From Enchytraeus crypticus (Eukaryota > Annelida > Clitellata > Enchytraeida > Enchytraeidae), in the NCBI GenBank assembly GCA_905160935.1, contig CAJHZI010000436.1:186001-250000 (forward strand): a stretch of 64,000 nucleotides of DNA. The letters are read 5' to 3'. The position numbers and the translations under genes were made by a program. The notes below the pieces were generated by a model. That model was not told the origin of the DNA. It saw only the letters and a program-made list of their open reading frames with translations, and ran no database searches. Each line of letters begins with the position of its first letter. The stretch's first letter is position 1. Below are positions 11,100-24,335 of the stretch, one piece after another.

Positions 11100-13790
11100 T
11101 ACTAGTGACGTTGAACTTCGACGTGGTAAATATCGAAGAGTTCTCATCACAACATCACTGCGTTCTTAGTTCAAGTGCCAACGCAAATCAAATATTCGCG
11201 TGAGCGTGAAGTGAAATTACGATTGTATTGTGCAAAATAAAATCTACTTCAGCGTCAGAGAGAGAAACGAGTACCTCAGGAATCAGGATGTGCTACAGCT
11301 GTAAATAAGAGTTAGGGTGAAGAAAAAATCTACAATTTTCAGTTAATTTCGTATCTCGATGGCTGCATTAGTGGCGAATGAAATACACATTTTGAACCGA
11401 GCGCCTGTTCAACAAAATCAAAACGTTCAGTAACTGTATTTTTATAAGACTGACAAGAGAATCGGAAAAATTAAGCAGTCCCTGAAATTGCTAAGGAGTG
11501 CACATGGCAAAATAGTTAGAGTGCTTTTCTCCGATGAAAGTGGACTGGGTCCAAAGCCCAGGTCAGTCAGAATATGATTGATATCCCAATGGCTCCAGAT
11601 CACGTTTCGGAGCTTTGTTGGCGCTATCAATAGCAAAGAAATGATTAATCAGGGATAGTATTGATAATAACCTTCCAGAACGAGTAAAGCAAGCAAAATA
11701 TATCTTAACTTAAACAAGCATGTACGTGCTTTCTGACATACTACCATTCCTTGTTCTTGCTTGGGTTTCTGGATTATTATCTCATATCTGTTAGAATGTA
11801 TTGAACAGTTTAGGTTCTTCAAAAAGCTTCAATTTATAAGATTTTCTAGAATAATAAACACTCGGCTATCCATTCACCCACCTCCTTCACTTAACTCCAG
11901 ACAATACTTTCAGGAGTTTCACTGAAATCTGAGCGACAGGTGGATTTAATCTCAAGTTAACGCTCGTAGTTGTCAAGCTCCTCGCATAACCAATATCCTA
12001 TCTGTATAAAAAGTCTTGATAACAAAATATCGGAAATGCTCATTGTATGTAGTTCTGCAAAGACTGTATTTTTCAGGTTCACTTGTGGGATTCAAATCCA
12101 GCACTTAAACAGTGAATTCGTGGGTTTGGGTCAGACAATAGGAAATATACTGGACAAGTGGGCATGAAAGTTATTATGCAATTATACTACATGCACATGT
12201 AATATAAGATAGAGAGTAGGACCTTCTTTAACAATCCGATTGTGTTGCTACTCTTGTCATTATTTTGTTGAGCTTAGCAATTTGAGTAAATATGCAATGA
12301 ATGTCTCTGACAATCAATAAATGAATACTGCCTCTTAGCTCAAAGTTTATACTCTATATAGTTGACTAGTTACTAGATGATTAAAAAGAAATGAGAAAAG
12401 CAATTAATCTACATTTAACTTTAATCTGCAAAATCATAGGGCCGCATTTAAATGCTCTAGAAAATAGTTTGAGTTACAATTTTAAATTACAAAATACTAT
12501 TTGCAGCTGTAGTTAATTCTTAGGTCATACGTATTTAAAAACTTTAGATTGTATAAGATAGACTGAATGCTGCTAATGCGTTTGAATATACCATTTCTAA
12601 AAAAGGTATGCTAATGCATACCATGCATTGATTTAGTATGCCATTCATTTACCATTCATAACGCATACCATTTATTGATTAGTATGCCATCTATTGATGA
12701 TAAACTTGCTTGGTAATAAGTATGAGACATCCAGTTCAAATCCAAGCTGGACCGATTCTCACAGTTTTCCCTTAGTATTGAAGCAGGTATAAAACTCAGA
12801 TTCATAACTTTATATGAAGAACGAATATTTAATAAATTTTGGGAAGTAAAGAAAGCTATCTAAAACTATATTTAGCATTACTTTTCATATCTAAACTATG
12901 CACCTTTCAAATACATTCCGGGCTAGCTTCAAACCCGTATTAAGAGGTAAATTTGCTACGAACTCTGTCACAAGCCGTCACACAGTTTAGAAATATTTTA
13001 TAGAGAGCAGCCAGTCTGACTTTCAGAAAGTCAAGCTTCTCTTTAGCAAGAATTAATTATTTTCTACTTACATAGACTGCAATTCGCGACAACACTGTCC
13101 TTCGTTCTTTCGTTTCGTTCGGGCTCTGGGAGTAGCTGCGAAACTAAATTCAATTTACTCCTCACTTCTACTTTAATTCTATTCACGTTCCTACGTTAAA
13201 GGCGCATCTATAATACATTGATCTACAATATAACTAAACCTAAAGAATTAGGTATCAAAGGTGGTTTTGTGCATTGAAAGAAATCTTTCCGTTTGAAAAG
13301 TGGTTAACTGCAGAGAAAGATGTGCAAAAAATATTGGTGAGTAAGAATAAAAATAGAAGAAAAAAATAGAAAGGTATGTTCAGGAACAAGACTATGTAAT
13401 ATAATAATAACAAATATTAAAATAGGTAATAAAAATAGTTAATATAAGGGGTTAGGTAATAGTAGATAGATAGATTGATAGAAATATGTGTAAATCAAAA
13501 ATTGCTAAAAAAATTGCTTGAAGAAAGAAGAGTAATTAAATTGATAATAAGATGGCTATATCGATAGAAGTTTAAACAAACCAAATAATCTAAGTGGATA
13601 AAGGAATGGATGGATGAATGAAAAGTGGTTAAATAGAGAAGAATGGTTAGGTGAAAGAAAAATATTGAGGTAGATACAGGGGAGATATAGATCATATGGT
13701 GGATAAGAAAGTGACAAGAAGATGAATAGATGTGTATAAAAAGTTCGATGGATAGGAAAGTGAATAAGAGGATTGAACAGTAAAGAGGTA
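11100..13790. other. No gene; minor repeats only
   Basis: A weak tRNA-like stretch lies at 11515-11600 (GGTCCAAAGCC). A degenerate pair built on GATTAGTATGCCAT lies at 12605-12705. Nothing else is supported. Confidence 0.45.
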
Positions 13791-13802
13791 TAAAATAGTG
13801 AA

Positions 13803-13882
13803 TAGGCTCTGAGAAAATTAGATTAGGTTAGGAGAAAATGATTACGCTCGGAGAAAATGATTAGGCTCGGAGAAAATGAACA
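13803..13882. repeat. Short tandem repeat, units of about 19-21 bp
   Basis: Four GAGAAAAT cores at 13811, 13832, 13851 and 13870. The unit is approximately GGCTCGGAGAAAATGATTA. Confidence 0.65.
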
Positions 13883-14169
13883 GAGAAGTTCCAAGTTGTT
13901 GCTATTTTTAACATGAATCTGTGTCTCTTGGAATGGCTTCACAACACCAATTTTTAAATCTCAGCCATGTCTATCGTTTCAATGCATTAATTGCCAACCA
14001 TTCTATGCCGGTAATTAATGCGTCCTCATAGACTTGGGTTGAGCTTCCCGCCACTGACTCAGCAGTTGAACCCGTCGCCTGGCACTGTGCAACGATCGTG
14101 ATGGAAACAATTAGAAACCCCCTCTGCCAATTAACAATCGGTCATTTATCGTTTAAATAGTTATACTAC

Positions 14170-14320
14170 TTAATATAATATAATATAATATAATATAATA
14201 TAATATAATATAATATAATATAATATAATATAATATAATATAATATAATATAATATAATATAATATAATATAATATAATATAATATAATATAATATAATA
14301 TAATATAATATAATATAATA
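14170..14320. repeat. (TAATA)n pentanucleotide microsatellite
   Basis: About 30 units with almost no change. The long open frame across it is a by-product of the repeat. Confidence 0.9.
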
Positions 14321-14639
14321 GTTATAATATATCATAGAAAGCCTATAACGTTGTTCGCCAACCATTCCACGCGTTTGTGTATCAATGAGATCTAAAGTAG
14401 CTTAATAGTCTTATCTAAACTAATTAAGCACATGTTTTGAAGATTTGAGTCGTTCTAACTTCGTTATTTGCTTATACATATATGAAATTTATTGATTGAT
14501 TGATGGATTAGTTTATGAATATAATTAATGAGAGATTTCCAAAAATAGCTTTCTGCCTGAATTCTTCCCTGACATGCTACATGTACTTATTTAATAGCCT
14601 GGTTGGTAGCAAACAAGCTTGATATGCTGGAAGCTACGG

Positions 14640-14955
14640 TATTGCAAAGAGCTACAAATTAAGAAGTTCTGATGAATGTTGATACAGAATGACAATTTAT
14701 AAAAGCTATAGGAAATAGGAAGAAGAGCTGGTTAGGACAAAGTGTAAGAGGGGGAGGGGGGGGGGGTAATAAAAGAAGTCATATAAGGTAGAATGAGATG
14801 AAACAGAAGTAGAGGGAGACCGAGATAAGGGATGTTATGTGATTTCAAGATCTACTCATATGTGAACATTTAGAGGAAAACAGAAGTCAGAAAGGAGTGG
14901 AGGAGTTATATCCCATGGACTTTTCACTATTACGAGAGAGAAACCCCATACAGGA
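14640..14955 (+). mobile_element. LINE 3' end relic
   Basis: Degraded copy with RNRKKSWLGQ and RSRGRPR-like text and a 3' part (GTGGAGGAGTTATATCCCAT, then GGACTTTTCACTATTACGAG) matching the other tails. It is interrupted by a poly-G run near 14752-14766. Confidence 0.65.
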
Positions 14956-16243
14956 GAGTCAGAAACCCAAAGAATATGAACCAAGGTTTAAGAGTCCAAG
15001 AAATTATAAATGCGATCAGGAAGTAAACATTAAATTTAGCTGAGCTTTAAATTAATACCACCTCCCTCTCTAACCAAAAGAAATACTTAAATTCCATGAT
15101 GGAATTTTAAAACACGTAGCATGAGGACTTGCCTGATCTCTGAAACAAGTTTATAGTGTCATTTATTGTAAAAAGTCAAGGTGAACGTTGGGCTTAAGAG
15201 TAGTAAATATTACCGCCAAACTACGCCAACTCAAAGACAAATCTAAATTCTGAAGAAAGAGAAAGCTTCATAAAATTACGAGCGATACAAAAATCGAGAA
15301 ATGAGAGAGTTAATGGACGAACACTGTACGCAGATGTCACATAAGCAGTAGGGTAAGGAAGTGACGCGATCAACGAAAGAGTGAAGAAGTAGAAACCGTC
15401 TCTTAGGAGGAATGAGATGAAGTCTCTCGCATCACTTGGTCTATATTTAGAGGAGATTTAGGCGAAGTGAGAAAGAGAGAAGACATGTCAAGTATACCGA
15501 GAATGTATTACAAAATTTATATTCTTTATCATGCTGCCGTGTAATTAGAAGATTCTTGTAGAAATATCTTTGAATTGTATGCTATGCATGTATTCAGTGA
15601 AGACTTAACTGGAATCTAGAGTCGTGCGTAAACGACAAGTAAATTCTGTTTTACAAAGATATTATTTAAACTCATAAAATAAATTTAATTCTCGATACCA
15701 TTAAATGTTGATTTAGCACTAACACGTGGTCAAAATGTAAAGATACAATGAACTAGTGTTGAAAGCCTGTGTGTATTACCATGATGTTACTGAGCATAAT
15801 ATTAAACAGTAAACTAATATTATCTACAGTATGTTATCACTTTCTATATACAATATAGTAATCGAGCGCAAACTTGTAAACTCAAATTTACGTTGCTGGT
15901 AAGGGTAAGGTTTAATATTGTGAAATCTGTAAAGCCTATGCTAACGTTAGTTACATCTCGAAAGCGATATCAGTGACTCGATAGCCTAGGGTTGTTATTC
16001 ATATTTATACCTATTGAACTAATGTCTGTATGTGACGTTTAAAGGGGTTTTCCAACCGTTAGTAGAATTCAAATTGAAATAAAAGCAAATGGCAAATCTG
16101 TTCTACATTCTCTATGCACATGGAAAAAGCTCAACGGAAGAAGTTTGTAGGACGAGATGTTGGACTGAGAGACGGATCGATACATCAGAGCGATTGCTTG
16201 GAGTAATTGAGCGGATGACAGTTTGAAACACTCGCCGTAACAT

Positions 16244-16483
16244 CGGGTAACATGAGTACACCGGTACAGACATAGGACAATATGAGTACACCGGTACAGA
16301 AATGGGGTAACATGAGTACACCGGTACAAACATATAGTACCATGAGTGCAACGGTACAAAAATGGGGTACCATGAGTGCACTGGTACAAACATAGGGTAA
16401 CATAAGTACACCGGTACAAACATAGGGTAATATGAGTACACCGGTAGAAACAGCTTGCAGCATTAGTAAACCAGTAAGAATAC
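16244..16483. repeat. 30-bp minisatellite, about 8 copies
   Basis: Units are built on CATGAGTACACCGGTACA plus a variable GGGGTA end. Because the period is divisible by three, all three minus-strand frames stay open, which explains the overlapping open frames here. No evidence of expression. Confidence 0.85.
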
Positions 16484-16621
16484 CAATAAGTATTCAATTA
16501 GTACTCAAAGTACACAGATGATCATCGCATTACCATGAATACCAAAGTATCATAAACGTAACATGTGTAAGACGTACGAATATCAGAGTAAATTACGTAC
16601 AACAGCTGAAATATTAATAAT

Positions 16622-16692
16622 AATATTAAAGGTTTTTACGCTATTTCTACGTCCGTTTCCTCATCCAGGGATGATATCAGGGACGTAGAAAT
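16622..16692 (-). repeat. GACGTCC-element
   Basis: CTACGTCCGTTTCCTCATCC then AGGGATGATATCAGGGACG. The bases at both edges (TATTTCTACGTCC and GACGTAGAAATA) form an inverted repeat, so it may be a small foldback unit. Confidence 0.58.
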
Positions 16693-16984
16693 AGCGGCGC
16701 ACCGTGAGCAGATCTGCAATAACATCGAGGTAACGTAGCTACTGCTGGAGAAACATTTTATTCCTTAATGAATTTTTATGAATCATTGCATTAACAATAG
16801 AAGCAAGAATTCCAGCAGGACTAAATAATATTAAGATATATCTATCAGAATCTAGGAATTGATACACTATAGAACTCTAGTGAAAATATGAATATCATTT
16901 CAAAATTATAAAATGAACAATGACGCAATCTTATTATCCAAAGAATTAGTAAGAATAGGACTCCATCAGAAATATAGTGAAAAT

Positions 16985-17225
16985 AACGATTGCATATGCT
17001 AAAGGTCTTGAAAGAGTTGGTACAGATGAACAGGTAAGAAATGTTTTACGAAATAAAATGAGAACCTGGGTAGGACATGTCGTAAAGGAATAAAGGTGTA
17101 GAGACAAATGGAGACTAGGATTCTAGATGATTTAACAACAGATTCATTTAAAGTTATGAAGAGAAAAGCCGAGGATGGAGTTGGTTGGAGTAGTCATAAG
17201 CTGTGGACTTGCCGTTAGGCAGTAT
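16985..17225 (+). mobile_element. LINE 3' end relic followed by AT repeat
   Basis: Matches the LINE tail family (RNKMRTWVGHVV-like text, then GTGGACTTGCCGTTAGGCAG). It ends in an AT dinucleotide tract rather than GA. Confidence 0.65.
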
Positions 17226-17229
17226 CCTA

Positions 17230-17289
17230 AGATATATATATATATTTATATTTATATTTATATATATATATGTATATATAAATAATATG

Positions 17290-17320
<31 letters not shown>

Positions 17321-17345
17321 ATTATTTATATATACATATAATAAA
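17230..17345. repeat. (AT)n-rich tract
   Basis: TATATATATTTATATTTATA-type sequence following a LINE tail. A second tract lies at 17540-17622 with TGTGTG. Confidence 0.75.
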
Positions 17346-17400
17346 AATTATATTAGAGCGTAGAGAAACTATTTCAAATATTTTTTAATCTTTCATTTTA

Positions 17401-17534
17401 TTAAATAAAGTCTTTTTTATCTTATATTTTAGCCCAGGGCCTTATACAGCCCAGGGCAATTAATTAAAAATAAAAATAAAAATAAAGGTTTAACGTCCGT
17501 TTCTTCATCCAGGGATGATGTCAAGGACGTCCCC
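17401..17534 (-). repeat. GACGTCC-element, extended form
   Basis: From TTTATCTTATATTTTAGCCC through two GCCCAGGGC direct repeats to TTTAACGTCCGTTTC and CAGGGATGATG. It shares the whole arrangement with 25681-25808. Confidence 0.65.
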
Positions 17535-17584
17535 AACATATATGTATGTATACACATGTATATAATAATGTATATATAAATACA

Positions 17585-17615
<31 letters not shown>

Positions 17616-17904
17616 TTATATCGCTACCGCCTGTTTATCAGGTAGGTTGTTTATTCGGTCATCTAGTCAGCACATTCATTGTCTACGTGTGTCGGGTCTG
17701 TTTATTTTGTCATTCATTTGCTCGAAAAGGTTTGAACCCCGGACTCTTCTTCAGCTGGAGCCCAGCTTCAACCTATGACCACTTGACAAGAATTGCCCCG
17801 GCGCATAATTAGAATTACTATTAAACGTACTTGAATTGTAACAATGCATTCTGTTTATTCAGGCCTAGTTTTACTCACAATTTTGTGTTACTGTCAGTGT
17901 CACT

Positions 17905-18000
17905 AGATAGGCTAGATGGCATAATGGGCAGCACGCTTGCCTAAAAAACAGTAGGCCATCAGTTCGAATCTCAGCCGAACCTTCACCGACAGTTTCTTTT
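17905..18000 (+). repeat. tRNA-like SINE head
   Basis: Box A-like TGGCATAATGGGCAGCACGC and box B GTTCGAATC lie about 45 bases apart. The fold is not that of an intact tRNA and no matching 3' domain follows. Confidence 0.45.
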
Positions 18001-18049
18001 GATACGGAATGAGCTCTAAAGCTTTAAGAAGATCTTTATATATACATGT

Positions 18050-20050
18050 ATATGCTCTTTATTTCACCAAAGCACCAAAGTCATGGCAGTAAACAAAAAC
18101 GAAAACAAACAACAAACAAGTATCACCTACAGATACAACGTAAAGATATTCCTTGTCATCAAAAATTAAAACTTAATAGAACTAAAATTCTTACTTAATA
18201 GAAAATTATTTAAACCGGATTATTTATTCGGCAATTAGACATCTAAACAAATTTAACAAGTGTCTTACAACGAACGAAGCAGTGCAGACAACAAAACACA
18301 AGTGCGATAACTAAACAATATTACACTAGAGAGCACCACAAAATGTATTATAGACATTTAGTTTCATATTGCGTATCGATATTTTGATTAAAGATTGGTA
18401 ATTTAATTTTACATGTGACTTCACTTTCACATAGATTCCTTCCACATAGAGGGTAATATTTATAGATATTACCAATTGAACACAGGAAAGTAATGCAAAA
18501 TTAAGGCAGTATCATATTCAAGAGGGTCACTGTTAACATAAACCATAGCTCTGAAAATTCTTTTTATTTTCTAATTTACTGAGTGCATAAAATCTAATGT
18601 ATTAAAATGAATTACGAGTCGAAACAGTTCTAAGCAACAAAAAGAGTTGAAAGAATTGCGATTCTCTGCTTACAGTTCAAAGCCATCAATCGAGCTATTG
18701 ATGGCTGAATCTTCGTTAAATTCTGAATGACACCACCAAATATTATTTCCGTTAGTTGAACATTTTGTCATCAACATCAGCTATATAATTGAGATGAAAA
18801 TTGGTATTAATTTACATTCCACTGAAGATCGATTTATAATATAACTGTATGCTTAAAGGGAATGCTCAAATCACAATGTCATTTTGATAACATATATTGT
18901 GATACTCAGTCCTTAAAGCAAATATTCGAATCTGCCAGTAAGTGTATTGCAACTAAGATGAAAGGAAGCCTTGAGTTGTGACAGTCAAAGAAATCGAATT
19001 ACGGTGATCGATGGCAGAGGAGTTAAAAATAAAGAGCCGGTGATGAATTGATCCAATGTTTTCTGTTTCCAAAATATTCAAAAACAAAACAAAACAGGAT
19101 CGGCAAAGAGACGAATTTTAAAATCATTGAAGACAACTGCAGTTCTAAAAGCATCATACGAATCTTCGCAATGATCACGTCAAATCATGATCATACCCTA
19201 TCTTAGTCATATAACATTATGATCTTATTAAGTCATTCTTATTTTGCATCATGCTTATATAATATCACAGTCATATCAAAGCATAATCATATCAAAATCA
19301 TGATCATATGACATTATGGTAATAATCATATCATATCGTGATAATTTCATATCATGATAATATATAATATCGTATTATAATCACACATAAAATTATCGTA
19401 GAATATAATGGTGTAATGGAATCGTATTAGTACACGATCCGGTTATGATCGTACATCGTGATACACGTACTACGTGTTTATTAAAATCGCATGACTATAG
19501 TGATTCTGATCATATATCACACTGCACGGTGAAGGCCACTATTCCATATGACGATATCGAGAGGTCGCGTTAGCAAATAAGTTGCTATTTGTAATTTTAC
19601 TTTATAGTTTTAACATTATGCATATGATGATTATTGTTCATGAGAACAGCTATAAAGTTAAAGCAGTTTTGCCGTACTTAGATCAATCACAGACTTTAGA
19701 AGACGGAACATATTTTTCAATTGAGGCAGACGTTATCTTTCTCTATCTAGTGTTCTGCTAGGTGTCAGGTCCAAAGTATACATTCATACCAAGTACGTAG
19801 TCATTCTTCATGAAGAGTACTCAATCGATGTACAAGTCAATCTTAAAAAGCACTGCTTTTTCGACGCAATATTATAGCCTATAACCAAGGAAATATTCGG
19901 CTTCTGATAAGATTCCCCTTTGTCTTCATCACTTCTTGCTTAGTCGCCTCTGACAACTATAGAAAATCTCGTTAATTATATTATCAGATCGCCACTAGTA
20001 GTGAATGCGTTTAATATTTAGGGTATGTAATACAAATCACTGACGCTCTT
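18050..20050. other. No gene seen
   Basis: AT-rich. It contains a 10-bp-arm hairpin at 18681-18706 and a stretch of degenerate ATCATATCATGATCAT-like words at 19160-19400. The CT tract at 20055-20132 follows. Confidence 0.45.
19759..19860 (-). repeat. LINE-tail related repeat (AGGTCCAAGG family)
   Basis: Diverged copy: GTGTCAGGTCCAAAGTATAC, then GAGTACTCAATCGAT. Confidence 0.5.
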
Positions 20051-20054
20051 TCCT

Positions 20055-20087
20055 TCTCTCTCCCCCCTCTCTCTCTCCCTCCCTCCT

Positions 20088-20132
<45 letters not shown>
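20055..20132. repeat. (CT)n tract
   Basis: Imperfect then perfect CT repeat with a CCCCCC block. No LINE tail motif adjoins this one. Confidence 0.8.
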
Positions 20133-20135
<3 letters not shown>

Positions 20136-20974
20136 AAAACTGCAGCTTCATATGTAGAAATCAAAGAAAGAAATTAAATATTGTGTATCAACAGATCATA
20201 ACAAAACAAGTTGACGCAGGAGGAGGATAAACCTATATTCGTATTTTTACATAAGCTATTAAAGAATCATTATGCATGCAAATGCATATAGACTCTAAAA
20301 CAAACTAAATATTACTGTGCTCTGAGGTTAATCACATCACTTCTTGTATGTATTGAATTCTTTTAAGAGGTAGTTTCATGTTAGAATCACAAAGCAGGTC
20401 TGGAATGTCCTGTGTTTATGTGGAGTAAGACTGCGGGGGCAGACCGGAAGTCATAGAATCCTTACCTAGGATTTGCAATAGACTGGAATGATGATACTGA
20501 GGCGCCATATTCGCTACTTATACAGAAGCTTAGTTAGATAGCTGATAGATTTATAACAAACATAAGAATATTTAACAACTCTGAGGGAAAGGTCGCCAAA
20601 TTCAAATAGACACCAGATTAGCGATTCAATTGTCAATATTTGATATTTGCTTTTTTGTATCTTTCTGTCCTTATTTCTTTTCTTCTTTCTTTGTCTTTCA
20701 TGCTCTTCTTAATGTATAATTACAAACCGAAAGAGTTTTGTTTTAGTTTAATAATTTGAGATGAGAAACATCTAATATAGTTTGCATTCTATTTTTTGAC
20801 TCGACCACATCTATAACAGTGACATAAATGACTGTTCTTCGAGACAGCTTTACGTGTTCATAGCTTGCTTTCATCCATTTCATAATTAAATGTATCTTTG
20901 TTGTGTAGACCGCCAATTGGTAGCAATCTCAGATACACGATTAACCTTCCTGTGACTCTAGAAGATATCCTTTA

Positions 20975-21065
20975 GTTGTTGACTGACCTGGGCTTTAAAC
21001 CCTGGCCACATGCTTCCGAGATAACCAACTAATAGTTAAGCCATATTCGTCTCCTTTGAGATACT
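20975..21065 (-). repeat. tRNA-like SINE head
   Basis: On the minus strand, ATGGCTTAACTATTAGTTGG and GGGTTTAAAGCCCAGG give box A- and box B-like blocks. Confidence 0.45.
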
Positions 21066-21486
21066 ATTTCATCTTGTCCGTATAATATCCTTGATCAATA
21101 TGGCAGCCTGACATCTATGCTTTGTGGAAATATTTGGAATCAGATTAGCGAAAGGTTATCGGGAGCAAAATATATGGTTTGTGCAATTTGAGCTGATAAG
21201 GGAAATTCTTTATTAATAGCAATAAACTGAAAATAGAAGACAGTTTAGATCGTAATTACTTATTTACACATGAACAAGGAAAGTAATTGATTAATTCTTG
21301 AAGCTTGGCGTAATGCTAAAACTTAATGTGTGATCATCTAACTTGAAGTTAAAGGTAGAGCAATATGAAATAATTCTGAGGCAGGTCATATGGTCAGTTA
21401 AACTTTTCTACAGCCAATTTTATTAGAGTCGTTGAAACGAAGACCAAATTACAGAATATTGTGAAGCAATTGTGGGGCTAAAGTAG

Positions 21487-21672
<186 letters not shown>

Positions 21673-22384
21673 ATTTTATTATATCTACTATATTTTTTGC
21701 TGACTATAACTTTAAATTCTATGACAGGTTGGAAGTGTAACTATGTAGGCTGTATTCCTGCACCTCAGGGTACTTTCTTCCAATATCCCTTAAGGCATTC
21801 TATGGAATAACCAATACAGCAAAAATTCTGCTTTTGTTAGATTTCAGTGTAATCTTAAGCTGGAAAAATATATCTTCTAAGTTTTTTTTCGAAATAATGG
21901 AATCATTTTCTGAATTTAAAATTTAATAATAAACTTTTGTATTTTAATTTATCCGATGGAATTTTCCGAACGATGAAAATGCTTAGTTTTTATCAAATTA
22001 GATTTACTATTTACGTGGACAAATTTCAATTTCAAATTTTAGTGTTAATTTCACATTTCAAAGTCGTCATCAGCTTCATGCTAGTCTCATAGATACGATC
22101 ATCCGTTCATATGTTCTTCCGTTCATCCGTTAGCCCAGTCCGATATCCTCCAGCCAACGCGTAGCTCAGTACAGCCTTCAGTGCCAGGAAGTAGGCGAGA
22201 GATTTATTTTAGGCTCATGCTGGCACTATTATTATATCTTTACAGTGTTCTCAAAGAATTGAAGTGCCCAGGGACACAAGGGTTGCCTGTGTATCCTAGA
22301 CAAACACTGTGTTCACAAGAGCCCAGGCTCTCCAATCTGTAGCGATAGCTACGATTTTCTCTTCGCTACTAGGCTCATAGCCAT

Positions 22385-22525
22385 AGACGATTTGGCATTA
22401 TCATCGGTTAGTTTTCAGACTTCGGATTAGTAGGTTTAGGGTTCACATTTTGAGCTCATCCGTCACTGATATCATTTCGAAAAATGAAACTGACGTTAAA
22501 CGAGGCTTTAGCCTTTTAGCCTTGA
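22385..22525 (+). repeat. tRNA-headed SINE
   Basis: Contains GTTTAGGGTTCACATTTTG, CGTCACTGATATCATTTCG and ATGAAACTGACGTTAAACGA, followed by repeated AGCCTTTTAGCC. Confidence 0.6.
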
Positions 22526-22914
22526 AGTTATTGCGTTTTATTTTTAATTGTTACACCAGGATTATATCTAAGGTTCCAATCTTTGGGAGAGTAAAGTGTC
22601 GCAAGTTGAATGGGAAATTTTAATCTCTCACATCTGAACCCTTCAGTGACTGTAAAGTACCTAGTGGCTGTTTTGTACTGATGGTAGAAACTCTTTTCTC
22701 TGATGCAAAATATGTATGATGATTTTAGATTAATTAAATAGTGTTGAATAATTTTAAAGAATTAGTTAAATGATTGAAAATCAATAGACTTTGACATATC
22801 TCCTGTACTTCTGCATTTCAAAGAGTAGATCAGCGTCGATGTCTAAAGCACCATAATGTTGAGTTTGACAAAGGCTTTCTCAAATAAATACCATCGTCAG
22901 CTTAGTTATTGAGC

Positions 22915-23010
22915 CATCTTCTCTCTTTCTTAGTGCACTGCCTACTGGCAGGTCCATGGTATATAGTGCCTCCAATTTTCTTTGCCATCCGATTTCCCCA
23001 TGAAAAATAC
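22915..23010 (-). mobile_element. LINE tail fragment
   Basis: On the minus strand it reads ALYTMDLPVGSALRKRED. The plus strand shows CTTAGTGCACTGCCTACTGG, as in other copies. Confidence 0.65.
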
Positions 23011-23144
23011 GAAAAAAACTGAAAAAAGAATAAATGAAGAAGAATAAGAGATACGAATGAGCCATCTTATTCAATTAAATAGTTTGGTCATCGTATTCTA
23101 TATTGCACTATAAAATCACACATTTTTAGCAAGATCACGTACAA

Positions 23145-23530
23145 AATCCGGACTCGGGGTTCGACCAGCCACCGGCAGATTACGCATGCAGGATAGCTGC
23201 GTAGCTAAGATTTCATTTCATCCATCCATCTTGCTCCATAGCCGTTCATGGAGTACATCAAACCGACCGGATACTGTCGGCTCTTCCGCCCGCACTCGCC
23301 GCACTCCGCTAAGAGCGTGTGTGCGCACACTTCAGCTCTCTATGGCGCTGATAGTGCTTTTGCGATGGTCGTTATGCGAGGTTATCGCATAAGCTGAGGC
23401 TCGTAAAACGTTTAGTAATAGGGACGAATTATCCCCGGATTGGATTCACTCGTGAGCCGCTTGTCATGAGCGGAGGATTAGTGTCAGAGTCATTGTTAGG
23501 ACTAGCTGTGCGCTGTCTGTAACGTGGTAG
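23145..23530 (+). promoter_or_regulatory. CpG-rich patch, possible promoter or 5' exon of gene 1
   Basis: This is the only stretch in the first 26 kb with dense CG dinucleotides (CTCTTCCGCCCGCACTCGCC, then GCACTCCGC and GCGTGTGTGCGCACAC). It lies about 2.6 kb upstream of the gene 1 ATG on the same side. AACGTG|GTAGGA near 23521-23532 could be a donor. No direct sign of a transcription start was found. Confidence 0.3.
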
Positions 23531-24256
23531 GATTCATATTTGTTAGAGTATTAACTTTTCACTAGTAAATGCTAGAGGTTTGTTTGATGTCAGTTTAATG
23601 TTTTACATGTTGAAATCATGTTAGCGACCGGGCGCGTACTGAACTTTGAACACTGCACCCACTAAACCAAATGGCACCAAATCTATCGCGCTTCTGAATA
23701 GTCCACTAATATATTGGATAGACTATTCTATAATAGATCTATATTGCATGGTGAGTAAAAGTTTATAGCTTTCGTCACGCAAAGCACTTGACATGCTACT
23801 ATTAACACCAGGTGAAAAATATTCTTAACCAAATTAATATTTTTAAGATGATAAATTATACTTGTAGATATCCTTGTTTAGGATAGAGTGGTTTAACTTC
23901 AAGGTTAGAAATAAAAGACTTTTTTATAGAACCACTCAACACTTTCGAGCAACCGTGCAAGTTTGTTGATAATTTCAGCCGTAGTTCCGAGTATAAAAAG
24001 TCAAAAATTGTCATGATATACAATAGCTAATTTGCACTGATGTGTTTCCTTAATAAATATACTTCACAAAATAAATTATGGTGTGGATTAAAATAATAGT
24101 TATGTAGCAGTTACTCTATATGAAAGCGAGTTTTCTTCCAATTTTAACAAAATTAACGATAGCAATAGTCAAAAACCGCTCAGTATTGATGTAATATGTA
24201 GACCCGCTGATATGGAGTTACGACACCCGTATAAATCTAGCGTTCAGACATTTGTT

Positions 24257-24335
24257 TGGCAGGTTCGAGGAACCTAGTTCTAAACTATTTCGAACACTCT
24301 AATGAGCACTCCATAGAGCAACAAGTTCATCCTAT
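24257..24335 (-). repeat. LINE-tail related repeat, partial
   Basis: Contains GAGCACTCCATAGAGCAACA and flanks matching the family near 2.5 kb. Confidence 0.5.

Noticed and set aside
14153..14365. 70-codon Ile/Leu/Tyr-rich minus frame
   Set aside because: It simply translates the TAATA microsatellite.
16244..16483. CRISPR array
   Set aside because: Units are contiguous near-copies without unique spacers, in animal DNA.
17905..18000. Functional tRNA gene
   Set aside because: Box A and B are present but the arms do not pair into a cloverleaf; it fits a SINE head.
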